A DNA stretch of 64,000 nt, from contig JAHECZ010000008.1 of the NCBI GenBank assembly GCA_024641475.1, forward strand, positions 1-64,000. The letters run 5' to 3'. The DNA comes from Gammaproteobacteria bacterium. Its GTDB lineage: Bacteria > Pseudomonadota > Gammaproteobacteria > UBA6429 > Thiohalophilaceae. Shown here one piece after another: positions 10,341 through 20,956 of this stretch. The notes below the pieces were generated by a model that saw only the letters and a program-made list of their open reading frames with translations, was not told where the DNA came from and ran no database searches. Each line of letters starts with the position of its first letter. The first letter of the stretch is position 1. A program made the position numbers and the translations under genes.

Positions 10341-13300
10341 ATGGCACAAGCGCGCACTCTTGACGGCAATATTCTCAGTTGGGTAAAGAACGAAATCGAT
10401 GTAACGATGAATCAGGCGCGCCAGGCGCTTGAGACTCATGTTGAGACTCCTGATGATCAAACCCAGTTGCAGTTTTGTTTGAACTATTTGCATCAGGTTT
10501 CAGGCACATTGCAAATGGTGGAATTGTATGGCGCCAGCATGTTGGCGGAAGAGCTCGAACGCTTAACGCAGTCAATCATCGATAATCATGTTACCAAACG
10601 CGAAGATGCCTATGAAGTGTTAATGCGTGGCATGATGCAATTACCGGATTATCTGGAAAAGCTTCAGGCAGGTCAGCCGGATTATCCAATTATTTTATTA
10701 CCCTTGCTCAATGATTCACGCGCCGTACGCAAAGCCGGTTTATTGAGTGAGAGCGCATTGTTCTCGCCGAATCTGGAAGTCGATGCACCCATTCCAATGG
10801 AGCGCGCCGAACATCCAATCAATACTCTCGCACGTAAATTGCGTCATGCCTATCACCTGGGATTGCTGGATTGGTTTCGCGGTAGTGATGCAAAATCCGG
10901 GTTGAAAAAAATTGGCGCGGTTATTGACAAACTACGGCATTCTGCCAATGACCCGGATGCCAGCCGGATGTTATGGGCAGCCAGCGGCGTCGTTGAAGCA
11001 CTTCAGGATAAAGGTATTGATTCATCTGCTGCAGTGAAAATATTACTGGGGCAGGTCGATCGTCATGTGAAAAAAATTATCGATCAGGGCGAATTTGCAC
11101 TGTCGAATGAACCGCCGCGCGATTTATTAAAAAACCTGCTGTATTACGTGGCAAGTTCCAATTCGGCGGGTTCGCTGGTAAAAGAGATTAAGGACGCATT
11201 CCATCTGGCTAATGTTATGCCAGATAAAGAAACGCTCAATCGTGCCCGCGCTGATCTGGCTGCACCAAATGCGGCGTTAATGCAGACTGTCTCCTCAGTC
11301 TTGCTGGATGATCTGACGCAAATTAAAGATACCCTGGATGTCTTTATGCGTTCTGCAGAGCGCGATGTAAATACATTGACCGGAATGTCGGACAAGCTGA
11401 CGCAAATGGCCGATACACTCGGGATGCTGGGTTTTGGTGACCAACGGCATATCCTGCAAGATCAAATTAAAATTATGCGTAGCATGATTGACGGATCGCA
11501 CAAGGTCGACGATCCAGCCTTGATGGATATCGCAGGTGCGTTACTGGGTATTGAAGAAATTCTCCATGAACCCAAAACCAGGGTTGTGCAGCCAGAACAG
11601 GCCGCTAATGCTGATGATAGTTTGGCGCGCAGCTTCATTGAACCTGAACAACGCAAACTGATAAAACGCGTGGTCGACGAGGCCAAGGTTGATCTCAGTG
11701 TTATCAAGGATGCATTTAACGAATACGGCCGTACGCCTAAACAGATTCAGTTATTGAAAGACGTGCCTGGCTTGCTGGATCGGATTCGCGGTTCACTGTC
11801 GATGCTTACGTTGGATCGTGCGGCCAACATTCTCAAGTCTGCCGCAGGTTATGTACAGACGAAAATATTGCAAACCAATATACGCCCGGAGGTTCACACT
11901 CTGGAACTATTGGCGGATTCGATCAGTAGCGTGGAATATTATCTGGAATCGCTGGTCGATAGCTGGGGACATCCTAATTCCATTCTGGAAGTGGCTGAGC
12001 AGTCTTTACTGGATTTGGGCATTAGCGCAGATGAAAATTCCAGCGCCATTCCGGCACCAGCAACCGCTGATAAGCAAGCTGACAGTGTTGGCAATACGCT
12101 GGTCGATTTGCCGATGCCTGAGCTTGCTGATGATCAGAATGCAACATTGCAGATGAGCGCGCCAGAAATTGCCATGGACGATGGCGAGGAAAACATTGAT
12201 GCTACGTTAATCGATATTGAAGGGTTTGATGATCTTGCACACCTGAATCGTGCCGATGATATTACCGAACCTGATGTCGAAGGCAGTATTTCCCAGGAAT
12301 TTAACTTACCGTTTAATGACAAGACACCAGAAAAACCTGTGGTCGCAGCACCTGTAGCGACAACTGCGCAGAAGACTGCAATTGCTGATGAGCTGGACGA
12401 GGAGATTGTCGAAATCTTCATGGAGGAAGCCGATGAAGAGCATGCCAATATTTCGCGCTTGTTACCTGCCTGGTTTAACAACCCGGAAAATCACACAGCA
12501 CTGAAGGATTTACGGCGCTCATTCCATACCCTCAAGGGTTCAGGGCGACTGGTGGGTGCGCTTGATGTCGGCGAATTTGCCTGGGCATTTGAGAACATGC
12601 TGAATCGGGTAATAGACCATACCATTGAGCATTCACCGGAAATGTTTGCTTTAATGGACGAGGCGCGGGATAAGTTGCCGGAATTGTTACGACTCTTTAG
12701 ATCGGGTGATAAACCTGGTCAGGATGTATATAACATAATCGCCAGGGCGGAGGCCTTTAGTCAGGGAAAGCCAGTTAAGCCTGCGACCAGCACCAGTCGT
12801 CAGGAAAAGGCAGACGCAGAACCCATCATTCCCCAGCCGGTAGCTGCTGCTACGATACCGGAAATTGAAGTGTCAGAACTCGATGCAGATTTACCCGGGT
12901 TTGATTTGCCGAATGACACCGAACAGACACCAGTTTATGAGATGTCAGAACTTGACCCGGATTTGCTTGAGCTTGAGCTGCAAGATGATTCTGAACCAAC
13001 AGTAACGCAACAAGTAAATCTGGATACGGTTGTACAGTTCGAACGTAAAAAAGTACAAGAGTCTGAGCTGGCAGATAACAGTGATAACGACACGGTTGAT
13101 GCGATTGAGAGTTTTGATCTGGATACTATCCATCTTTCTGAAGCTACGCCTGAAACGGATGATGGTAATTCCACTGAACAGGAATATGATGCGACTGAAA
13201 TTATTTCATTGCCAATGCCCTCCATTGATCCGGCGCTATTGGACATTTACCGTAAAGAAATCGACACACACCTGATTAGTCTGGCTGAGTATATTGCGCA

Positions 13301-16211
13301 GTGGTACGCCGGCAGTGATCGTACTGCCAATTCGAAATTGATCCGAGCGATTCACACAATTAAAGGTAGTTCCCGGACGGCAAATGTGCCCGATGTTGCC
13401 GATCTTTGTGGTGTGCTGGAAGATTATCTACGTGTGCTGGATGATACAGGCAGCGAAGTTGATGAAGAGTTAATTAAACTCTTGCAAGACACTCGCAAAT
13501 TCACCGACCGGACGGTAAAAATTCTTGATATTCCCGGCGCTATTACGCCGGATAACAGCGAATTGCTGGTTCGCGCCCACGCCTTGTCTGAGCGGCTACC
13601 GATTCCAGAAGATGTCGTAGAGGCAATTACCCCGCAACCAAAACCGAAAAGTACTGCGACTAAATCCAGTATGCAGTCAGAAGAAGGCGCTGATCCGGGT
13701 AAAACACCGGATTACGATACGGAGTTGCTGGAAATCTTCCTGGAAGAAGGTGTTGATATTCTCAATGACAGTGATCTGACCTTGCATGCCTGGAGTGCCG
13801 AGCCGGATGACAAGGATCATGTTAAGGCGTTACAGCGGCAGCTCCATACTCTCAAAGGTGGAGCCCGTATGGCGGGTGTTACAGAGATTGGCGATCTCAG
13901 TCATAGTATTGAAAACCTGCTTACCGCGATCGCTGAACATGATCTGCCCGTCAATTCGCAAATGCTGCGTGTATTGCAAAAGGCGCAGGATCGTCTGGTT
14001 GGTATGCTGGATATTGTGCGTGACAGTCGTGCTCCACGTAACGCCACACAATTGATAAATGTGATCAATGAACTTGCGGCAGGCAATGTCGTTGATGAGG
14101 CATTGTTTGACAGCTTCACGCCAGAGCCAACAGTCACAACCAATGATGAAGTAATTGAAATTGATATTTCATTGTCCGACATGCCAACGGCAGAGACGAT
14201 AGAAGAGGTATCTGTAGTTGAAGATATTCCAGAGATACAAGAGATTACTGCTGTTGCGCAGGCTGAACCAGAAAACACCTTCAGTGAGATAGAAGGATTA
14301 TCGGGGTTTACTCCAGAATATACCGATGCAGCGAATGAGTTTGCAATAGCTGCTCCAGCCGAACAAGCTGTAGTACAACGCAGCCGTGCTGAGCAGATAC
14401 GGGTGCGCGCAGAACTGCTGGATAATCTGGTGAACTTTGCTGGCGAAGTAAGTATCTACCGCTCACGCATGGATCAGCAGAATAACGCATTTCGTTATAA
14501 TATTAAGGAACTGGATGATACGGTAACGCGTTTGCGCGACCAGTTACGCAAATTTGAAATCGAAACAGAAACTCAAATTCAGTTCCGCTATGAAGAGGCC
14601 GGTACAATCAATGCTGACTTTGATCCGCTCGAAATGGATCGCTTTACGCAGATGCAGACCTTGTCGCGTGGTATGCTCGAATCGCTGAACGATTTGGATA
14701 GTTTACGCAGTATTCTGAACAATCTGACCCGCGAGTCTGAAACACTGTTGTTGCAACAATCACGTGTTAATACCGAGTTGCAGGAAGGTCTCATGCGTAC
14801 CCGCATGGTGCCGATCTCTGGCCAGGTACCGCGGCTGCGTCGCATTGTTCGCCAGGCGGCAGACGAAGTTGGCAAGCACGCCGAATTACATGTCAATGGT
14901 GCTGACAATGAACTTGATCGTACGGTGTTGGAGCGGGTCATGTCACCACTCGAACATATGTTACGTAATGCTCTGGCGCACGGTATTGAATCACCTGAAA
15001 CGCGTGCTGCGGCGGGTAAACCTCAAAACGGTACCATACATTTGAATTTTGCACGTGAATCATCCGATATTGTCATTACAGTTACGGATGATGGTGCAGG
15101 TCTTAATCTCGAGGCCATTCGCAAAAAGGCGGTTGAAAAAGGTATCCTCAAAGCGGACGCCAAACCATCACAAGAAAGTTTAATTGATCTGATTCTGGAG
15201 TCCGGGTTCAGTACGGCAGAAACTGTGACCCAGCTTGCCGGCCGTGGTGTCGGTATGGATGTCGTCAATAATGAAATAAAACAATTGGGCGGGCGCCTGG
15301 AAATTAAAACCGAAGCCGGTAAGGGTTCGACATTCCGGATCAGCATGCCAGTGAGCTTGTCTGTCGCACGTGCCCTGCTGGTGCATGTGAGTGAAAATAC
15401 CTATGCCATACCACTGATTGGTGTGGAAACCGTTGAACGCGTACCGCGTGCTGATATTATTCGGATGCAGTCTGAACACAATGCGATGTATCGCTGGCTG
15501 GAGAATGATTATCAGTATATTCATCTCAGTTCCACCTTGGGGTTAACCGAATTACTGCCGCCATTGGAAGAGCAGCGCACCATTCCATTATTGCTGGTTC
15601 GTTCTGGCGAATTCCGCGCGGCGGTACATGTTGACAGTTTGATCGGTAGTCGTGAAATCGTCGTCAAACCGGTTGGACCACAGTTGAGTACCTTGCGCGG
15701 TATCAGTGGTGCCACGATTATGGGTGACGGTAGTGTCATCCTGATTCTGGATCTGGGCGTGCTCATGCGCATCACTGCGGTTGAGCATTTGCCGCAAGAA
15801 GATGAAGTCATCGAAGCGGTGGCGATTGAAGTGCCAGAAAAACGCGTACCGCTCGCGATGGTGGTGGATGACTCTATCACCGTGCGTAAAGTGACCACCC
15901 GCTTCCTGGAACGCAATAATTTCCGCACCATTTCCGCCAAAGACGGCGTGGATGCATTGACACAGTTACAGGAACAACGTCCCGATATTATGTTGCTGGA
16001 CGTGGAAATGCCACGTATGGATGGTTTCGAGTTGGCGACCAATATCCGCAATGATGCAGCATTAAAACATATACCGATTATCATGATTACCTCTCGTACC
16101 GGCCAGAAACATCGCGATCGCGCCCTGGGCATCGGTGTAAATATCTATATGGGTAAGCCCTACAGCGAAGCAGAATTGCTGGATAACATTAATAAACTCT
16201 TGTCAAACTGA
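10341..16211 (+). CDS. chpA: ChpA-type hybrid chemotaxis histidine kinase (multi-Hpt, CheA core, CheW domain, receiver)
   Basis: About 1956 aa. Three canonical Hpt motifs (FHTLKGSGR, IHTIKGSSR, LHTLKGGAR), H-kinase dimer, HATPase, CheW-like, C-terminal REC (MVVDDSITVRKVTTRFL). AGGAGG followed by ATG at 10341. Confidence 0.93.
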   Translation: MAQARTLDGNILSWVKNEIDVTMNQARQALETHVETPDDQTQLQFCLNYLHQVSGTLQMVELYGASMLAEELERLTQSIIDNHVTKREDAYEVLMRGMMQLPDYLEKLQAGQPDYPIILLPLLNDSRAVRKAGLLSESALFSPNLEVDAPIPMERAEHPINTLARKLRHAYHLGLLDWFRGSDAKSGLKKIGAVIDKLRHSANDPDASRMLWAASGVVEALQDKGIDSSAAVKILLGQVDRHVKKIIDQGEFALSNEPPRDLLKNLLYYVASSNSAGSLVKEIKDAFHLANVMPDKETLNRARADLAAPNAALMQTVSSVLLDDLTQIKDTLDVFMRSAERDVNTLTGMSDKLTQMADTLGMLGFGDQRHILQDQIKIMRSMIDGSHKVDDPALMDIAGALLGIEEILHEPKTRVVQPEQAANADDSLARSFIEPEQRKLIKRVVDEAKVDLSVIKDAFNEYGRTPKQIQLLKDVPGLLDRIRGSLSMLTLDRAANILKSAAGYVQTKILQTNIRPEVHTLELLADSISSVEYYLESLVDSWGHPNSILEVAEQSLLDLGISADENSSAIPAPATADKQADSVGNTLVDLPMPELADDQNATLQMSAPEIAMDDGEENIDATLIDIEGFDDLAHLNRADDITEPDVEGSISQEFNLPFNDKTPEKPVVAAPVATTAQKTAIADELDEEIVEIFMEEADEEHANISRLLPAWFNNPENHTALKDLRRSFHTLKGSGRLVGALDVGEFAWAFENMLNRVIDHTIEHSPEMFALMDEARDKLPELLRLFRSGDKPGQDVYNIIARAEAFSQGKPVKPATSTSRQEKADAEPIIPQPVAAATIPEIEVSELDADLPGFDLPNDTEQTPVYEMSELDPDLLELELQDDSEPTVTQQVNLDTVVQFERKKVQESELADNSDNDTVDAIESFDLDTIHLSEATPETDDGNSTEQEYDATEIISLPMPSIDPALLDIYRKEIDTHLISLAEYIAQWYAGSDRTANSKLIRAIHTIKGSSRTANVPDVADLCGVLEDYLRVLDDTGSEVDEELIKLLQDTRKFTDRTVKILDIPGAITPDNSELLVRAHALSERLPIPEDVVEAITPQPKPKSTATKSSMQSEEGADPGKTPDYDTELLEIFLEEGVDILNDSDLTLHAWSAEPDDKDHVKALQRQLHTLKGGARMAGVTEIGDLSHSIENLLTAIAEHDLPVNSQMLRVLQKAQDRLVGMLDIVRDSRAPRNATQLINVINELAAGNVVDEALFDSFTPEPTVTTNDEVIEIDISLSDMPTAETIEEVSVVEDIPEIQEITAVAQAEPENTFSEIEGLSGFTPEYTDAANEFAIAAPAEQAVVQRSRAEQIRVRAELLDNLVNFAGEVSIYRSRMDQQNNAFRYNIKELDDTVTRLRDQLRKFEIETETQIQFRYEEAGTINADFDPLEMDRFTQMQTLSRGMLESLNDLDSLRSILNNLTRESETLLLQQSRVNTELQEGLMRTRMVPISGQVPRLRRIVRQAADEVGKHAELHVNGADNELDRTVLERVMSPLEHMLRNALAHGIESPETRAAAGKPQNGTIHLNFARESSDIVITVTDDGAGLNLEAIRKKAVEKGILKADAKPSQESLIDLILESGFSTAETVTQLAGRGVGMDVVNNEIKQLGGRLEIKTEAGKGSTFRISMPVSLSVARALLVHVSENTYAIPLIGVETVERVPRADIIRMQSEHNAMYRWLENDYQYIHLSSTLGLTELLPPLEEQRTIPLLLVRSGEFRAAVHVDSLIGSREIVVKPVGPQLSTLRGISGATIMGDGSVILILDLGVLMRITAVEHLPQEDEVIEAVAIEVPEKRVPLAMVVDDSITVRKVTTRFLERNNFRTISAKDGVDALTQLQEQRPDIMLLDVEMPRMDGFELATNIRNDAALKHIPIIMITSRTGQKHRDRALGIGVNIYMGKPYSEAELLDNINKLLSN

Positions 16212-16247
16212 CAGTCAGCCAATGCTGGCTATCAGGCTGAGTAACCT

Positions 16248-17321
16248 ATGCAGATTGATATCGACAGCGATACCGTACAGGCTCTGGATTCAGAACAACT
16301 GAACCTGCCTTCATTGGCGCATGTGGTGATTGCGATTGCTTCTGATTCGGTGCAGCAGCGCAGCCGCTTACGTAGGCTGGCAGAGAGTGCCGGCATGCAG
16401 GTGGCGCTGATCGAGCCATTAACCCGGCTGTTTCTGCGTAAGCTTGAGAAGGCGAATGCTACTATCATCATTCTCGATATGCATGAGAATACCGATCATG
16501 ATGAACAGGTATTAAATGAACTGCTGGATAATGTCTCGATTCCAATCATATTCAATGATGTCACTGCGCTGACTGTTAACGATCCGAAGATTACCGAAAA
16601 CTGGTATCAAAGTTTGTTACGTAAAATAGCCGAATCCACCGGCAACGAAAAATTCGATGTCACTTCTGTCACCAATATCGATCAATCAAAAGTATTTGCG
16701 CATCGCCTTGCGTATCAGGCGCATTCCAATCAGCAGATCATCGCCAAGTCGGTCTGGGTGTTAGGTGCCTCATTGGGTGGACCGGATATGCTGAAACGGT
16801 TTCTCGCCGCATTGCCGGCGGATATTCCTGCCGCATTTATTGTTGCGCAGCATCTGGGCGCGAACTTTGTGCAGTTACTTGCGGCACAGCTGGATCGAAA
16901 ATGTAAACTGGATGTGTTACCGGCAACTGAAGGACATTTATTGCGGCACCGTCAGGCGGTGGTGGTGCCGGTTAACGAACGCCTGACAATCAATCCAATT
17001 GGCAATATTGAATTAGGACCGGTGCTTGAACATACCGCTTATACGCCGTCAATTGACAGTGTGATTACCGATATGACCAAGCGTTACGGTAAACGTGCCG
17101 GTGCAATCATTTTTAGCGGCATGGGTGACGACGGGATGCTGGGTTGTCAGTATCTGAGCGCGAAAGGTGGACAGGTTTGGGTACAATCAGCCGAAACATG
17201 TGTGATCAGCAGTATGCCGGATATGGTGCGTCGCCATTGTGATGTACAGGTTGTCGGTAGTCCGGAGTATCTGGCTAAACGACTTACAGGCTATTACATG
17301 ACCAACCGAGAGGGTAATTAA
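16248..17321 (+). CDS. chpB: CheB-type methylesterase ChpB
   Basis: GASLGGPDMLKRFLAALPADIPAAFIVAQHLG, IIFSGMGDDGMLGCQYL; synteny. Confidence 0.85.
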   Translation: MQIDIDSDTVQALDSEQLNLPSLAHVVIAIASDSVQQRSRLRRLAESAGMQVALIEPLTRLFLRKLEKANATIIILDMHENTDHDEQVLNELLDNVSIPIIFNDVTALTVNDPKITENWYQSLLRKIAESTGNEKFDVTSVTNIDQSKVFAHRLAYQAHSNQQIIAKSVWVLGASLGGPDMLKRFLAALPADIPAAFIVAQHLGANFVQLLAAQLDRKCKLDVLPATEGHLLRHRQAVVVPVNERLTINPIGNIELGPVLEHTAYTPSIDSVITDMTKRYGKRAGAIIFSGMGDDGMLGCQYLSAKGGQVWVQSAETCVISSMPDMVRRHCDVQVVGSPEYLAKRLTGYYMTNREGN

Positions 17322-17843
17322 ATGACAGAGAAAACGGAATTGACCAGTGCTCGCGGTGGTGGCAGTAATGTACAGGCAATGCAACGTCGCCAATATGAAA
17401 CGGTGCATTGCTTGATGTTACCTTTGAACAAGGAAATCGGTGTATTACCCAATGCATCGGTAGCTGAAATCATTCCCTATACTGAACTGGAATCTGTGGA
17501 AGGTGCGCCTGATTGGGTATTAGGAATGATGACGTGGCGTGATCGTCACCTGCCAGTCATCTCTTTTGAAATAGCCAGCGAGGGTGAAGGCGGTCGAATC
17601 CACAAAAGTTGTCGTATTGCCATTATCAATACATTAAATGGCAACGCCAGGCTGCCATATTTTGGTATGTTGGTACAAAGCTTGCCAAGTTTGCAAATTG
17701 TGCGGCCAGCCGGGATTCAGGAGGCGGAAGAAATAATATCAGATCGTCCTTCGATAAAATCTGTTGCCATAGTGAACGGCACCACGGCGATAATTCCGGA
17801 TCTGGATGACTTGGAAAAACGCCTGATGCAATTATTGTCCTGA
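17322..17843 (+). CDS. chpC: CheW-like protein ChpC
   Basis: CheW-like (NASVAEIIPYTELESVEGAPDWVLGMMTWRDRHLPVISFE); last gene of the cluster. Confidence 0.82.
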   Translation: MTEKTELTSARGGGSNVQAMQRRQYETVHCLMLPLNKEIGVLPNASVAEIIPYTELESVEGAPDWVLGMMTWRDRHLPVISFEIASEGEGGRIHKSCRIAIINTLNGNARLPYFGMLVQSLPSLQIVRPAGIQEAEEIISDRPSIKSVAIVNGTTAIIPDLDDLEKRLMQLLS

Positions 17844-17845
17844 GT

Positions 17846-18574
17846 CTAGCGGAAATCTCCCCAGCACAATTGTACCGCGCTGATCGCTGCGGCCACGGCC
17901 GTTTCGGCGCGTAAAATACGCATGCCAAGTCGGATGCCAGTAAATCCATATTGTGCAGCCAACTCACATTCGCCCCGGCTCAATCCCCCTTCAGGGCCTG
18001 TTAACAGCGCGACACTTGCTGGTGTTGACGTAACTGAACCCAGGGTTGTGGTTGCATAAACATCGAAATAACATTTCCATGCCGCTTGAACCTGTTGCGT
18101 CCACTGCGCTAATGACATGGCTGGATGCAAGATTGGCAAACGAGTGCGGTGAGATTGCTCTGCCGCGTTCTGGATAATGCCCTGCCAATGCTCGTGCTTG
18201 CTGTCACGTCGATTAGCGTCTAACTGGATAACCGTATGCTCTGTTGCTAACGGTGTAATTTCACTAACACCCAGTTCCACCGCCTTCTGTAACGCATAAG
18301 TCATACGATCGCCTTTGATCATGGCCATGCCGATATGTACCTGCAAGGGCGACTCATTGTTTTCTTCTAATTGTTTATCCAGGCGTACTTTTGCAAGTTT
18401 TCCTTCAGGTGCCAATAAGGTTGCACTGAAAACCGCGCCATTGCCATTAAAGAGAATGACAGTAGCACCTTCACGCAAACGCAACACTCGTGTGACATGT
18501 TGCGAAGCAGCCTGATCCAACGTGTGAATCGTTTGCGAACTAATGATCGGTTGGTAGATGCGTGGAATGTGCAT
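17846..18574 (-). CDS. rsmE: 16S rRNA (uracil1498-N3)-methyltransferase
   Basis: ALLTGPEGGLSRGECELAAQYGFTGIRLGMRILRAETA; start set at 18574 (MHIPRIYQ); the longer ORF to 18610 runs into a heptamer repeat. Confidence 0.9.
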   Translation of the reverse strand: MHIPRIYQPIISSQTIHTLDQAASQHVTRVLRLREGATVILFNGNGAVFSATLLAPEGKLAKVRLDKQLEENNESPLQVHIGMAMIKGDRMTYALQKAVELGVSEITPLATEHTVIQLDANRRDSKHEHWQGIIQNAAEQSHRTRLPILHPAMSLAQWTQQVQAAWKCYFDVYATTTLGSVTSTPASVALLTGPEGGLSRGECELAAQYGFTGIRLGMRILRAETAVAAAISAVQLCWGDFR

Positions 18575-18581
18575 GTTATCC

Positions 18582-18609
18582 AGTGATGAGTGACGAGTAA
18601 CGAGTGACA
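18582..18609. repeat. Heptamer tandem repeat (four 7-bp units AGTGATG AGTGACG AGTAACG AGTGACA)
   Basis: Read directly; related copy at 33415-33435. Confidence 0.8.
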
Positions 18610-18658
18610 TGGTGTAAAGTCAACGCGATATTATGTACGGGCCCGCGTCGCTCGTCGT

Positions 18659-20008
18659 TCATGCCGTTGCCTCATTGATCCCTTCAATTGCCACCTTTAT
18701 CATCAGATCGATTTCATCATCAGTTATGACGTAAGGTGGCATGAAATAGATCACATTGCCCAATGGACGTAGTAGCATTTGATGTTTAAGTCCGTATTCA
18801 TAGACGCGTAAACCACGGCGTTCCTGCCACGGGTATGGCTCGCGAGTCTGTTTGTCTTTTACCATTTCAATGGCGAGGATCATGCCGCGTTGACGAATCT
18901 CCGCTACATGAGGGTGATCACGCAATGGTTCGATGGTGTCATGCATGTGTTTACTAAGATGGGCGTTATGTGCCAGCGCAGGAGTTTGTTCCAGCAAATC
19001 CAGCGTGGCATTGGCGGCGGCACAGGCCAAGGGGTTACCGGTATAACTGTGCGAATGCAGAAAAGCCTTGAGGGTTTTGAAATCGGCATAAAAAGCCTGG
19101 TAAATAACCTCTTTGGTCATGACCACGGATAATGGCAAGTAACCGCCAGTGAGTCCTTTGCCCAAACACAGATAATCCGGAGTGATGTTGGCCTGCTCAC
19201 AGGCAAATAAGGAACCGGTCCGGCCAAAACCGGTAGCTACTTCATCGACAATCAATTGCACACCAAATTCATCACAGGCATTACGCAGTAATTTGAGATA
19301 GACCGGATCATACATGCGCATGCCACTGGCGCATTGCACGATGGGTTCGACAATCACCGCGCAGACTTCATGCGCATGCTGTTCCAGGGTTGTGCGCATG
19401 ATATTAAATTTTGCAATACTGTGTTCACGACAGCTGCTGTCCGGATCGCGCATAAAACAGTCCGGTGATTCAACAGTGATGGCCTGCATCAGCAAGGGCG
19501 CATAGGTTTCTTTGTAAAGCGCAACATCACCGACTGCGAGGGCCCCCAGCGTTTCACCGTGATAACTATTCGACAAACAAATGAATTTGGTTTTTTGTGT
19601 CTGTCCCTGATTATGAAAATAATGGAAGCTCATCTTCAGTGCAATCTCGACAGCGGAAGAACCATTGTCAGCGTAGAAACAGCGCGTCAAACCTTGCGGG
19701 GCGAGTTTAATCAGACGTTGCGATAAATTAATGATAGGTTCATGGGTAAAGCCGGCCAGCAACACATGTTCGAGTGTGTCGAGTTGCTGTTTGATCGCCT
19801 TGTTGATATAGGGATGGGAATGGCCAAACAGATTCACCCACCACGATGAGATGGCATCCAGATATCGATTACCGTCGTAATCTTCCAGCCACACACCTTG
19901 GCCTCGCCAGATGGGGATCATCGGCAACCATTCGTGATCTTTCATCTGGGTGCAGGGATGCCAAACCGCAGCAAGGTCTTGTTCGATCAAACGAGAGTTC
20001 GCCGTCAT
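18659..20008 (-). CDS. bioA: adenosylmethionine--8-amino-7-oxononanoate aminotransferase
   Basis: AVWHPCTQMKDH, DAISSWWVNLFGHSHP, LIVDEVATGFGRTGSLFACEQANITPDYLCLGKGLTGGYLPL. Confidence 0.95.
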   Translation of the reverse strand: MTANSRLIEQDLAAVWHPCTQMKDHEWLPMIPIWRGQGVWLEDYDGNRYLDAISSWWVNLFGHSHPYINKAIKQQLDTLEHVLLAGFTHEPIINLSQRLIKLAPQGLTRCFYADNGSSAVEIALKMSFHYFHNQGQTQKTKFICLSNSYHGETLGALAVGDVALYKETYAPLLMQAITVESPDCFMRDPDSSCREHSIAKFNIMRTTLEQHAHEVCAVIVEPIVQCASGMRMYDPVYLKLLRNACDEFGVQLIVDEVATGFGRTGSLFACEQANITPDYLCLGKGLTGGYLPLSVVMTKEVIYQAFYADFKTLKAFLHSHSYTGNPLACAAANATLDLLEQTPALAHNAHLSKHMHDTIEPLRDHPHVAEIRQRGMILAIEMVKDKQTREPYPWQERRGLRVYEYGLKHQMLLRPLGNVIYFMPPYVITDDEIDLMIKVAIEGINEATA

Positions 20009-20044
20009 ACCGAATCCTGATGGTGTGACATTAACGCAGTGATA

Positions 20045-20881
20045 TCATAAATCCAGGTTGTTCCATAATGCTAACGTCGCATCGGCCTGATTCATGGTGT
20101 AAAAATGGAGTCCTGGTGCGCCGCTTTCCAGTAAAGTTTCACATAATTCAGTGACAACTTCTTCACCAAAGGCACGTAGTGAGGGGATATCATCACCAAA
20201 TCCCTCCAGACGTTTGCGGATCCAGCGTGGAATTTCGGCGCCACACAAATCCGAGAAACGTGCCAATTGTTTGTAATTCGTCATGGGCATGATGCCCGGG
20301 ATGATGGGGATATCCACCCCCAATGCTTGCACATCATTAACAAAACGAAAATAGGCATCCGGATTAAAGAAATATTGCGTAATGGCACTATTGGCCCCGG
20401 CATCGACCTTACGTTTGAAATTTTTCAAATCCCAATCGGGATTGTGTGCCTGCGGATGAAATTCCGGATACGCGGCGACTTCGATATAAAAATGCTGCCC
20501 GGTCTCGGCACGTATAAATTCCACCAGTTCGTTGGCATAACGAAACTCACCGGCCGACTGCATCCCTGATGGCATGTCACCACGCAGGGCGACCAGATGA
20601 TTGATGCCGTGCGATTGGTAATTGTTGAGAATGGCACGAATATTCTCACGGGTGGAACCGATGCAGGATAAATGCGGCGCGGCTTCCTGCCCGGCGCGTT
20701 TGATTTCCAGCACGGTTTCCAGTGTACCTTGTTGGGTACTACCACCGGCACCGAAGGTCACCGAGAAATATTTCGGATTTACCAGGGCAAGTTTGTCGCG
20801 CACTACACGTAATTTTTCTGCGCCTTCGGGTGTTTTCGGGGGAAAGAATTCGAAACTGAAACTTTTTTGTGATGCGTCCAT
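20045..20881 (-). CDS. metF: methylenetetrahydrofolate reductase
   Basis: FSFEFFPPKTPEGAEKL, VTFGAGGSTQQGT, GANSAITQYFFNPDAYFRF. Confidence 0.95.
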   Translation of the reverse strand: MDASQKSFSFEFFPPKTPEGAEKLRVVRDKLALVNPKYFSVTFGAGGSTQQGTLETVLEIKRAGQEAAPHLSCIGSTRENIRAILNNYQSHGINHLVALRGDMPSGMQSAGEFRYANELVEFIRAETGQHFYIEVAAYPEFHPQAHNPDWDLKNFKRKVDAGANSAITQYFFNPDAYFRFVNDVQALGVDIPIIPGIMPMTNYKQLARFSDLCGAEIPRWIRKRLEGFGDDIPSLRAFGEEVVTELCETLLESGAPGLHFYTMNQADATLALWNNLDL

Positions 20882-20921
20882 GATGAGATTCTTATGGTTA
20901 TCGGGTGCCGAATAGAGTAAA

Positions 20922-20947
20922 TGGGGACAGATTTAAATCTGTCCCCA
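20922..20947. repeat. 26-bp perfect palindrome TGGGGACAGATTTAAATCTGTCCCCA
   Basis: Exact self-complement, located between ahcY and metF. Confidence 0.9.
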
Positions 20948-20956
20948 AGTCACAGA

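Noticed and set aside
15521-16132. 203-aa minus-strand ORF
   Set aside because: Antisense shadow of the chpA 3' end; Ser/Arg-rich translation.
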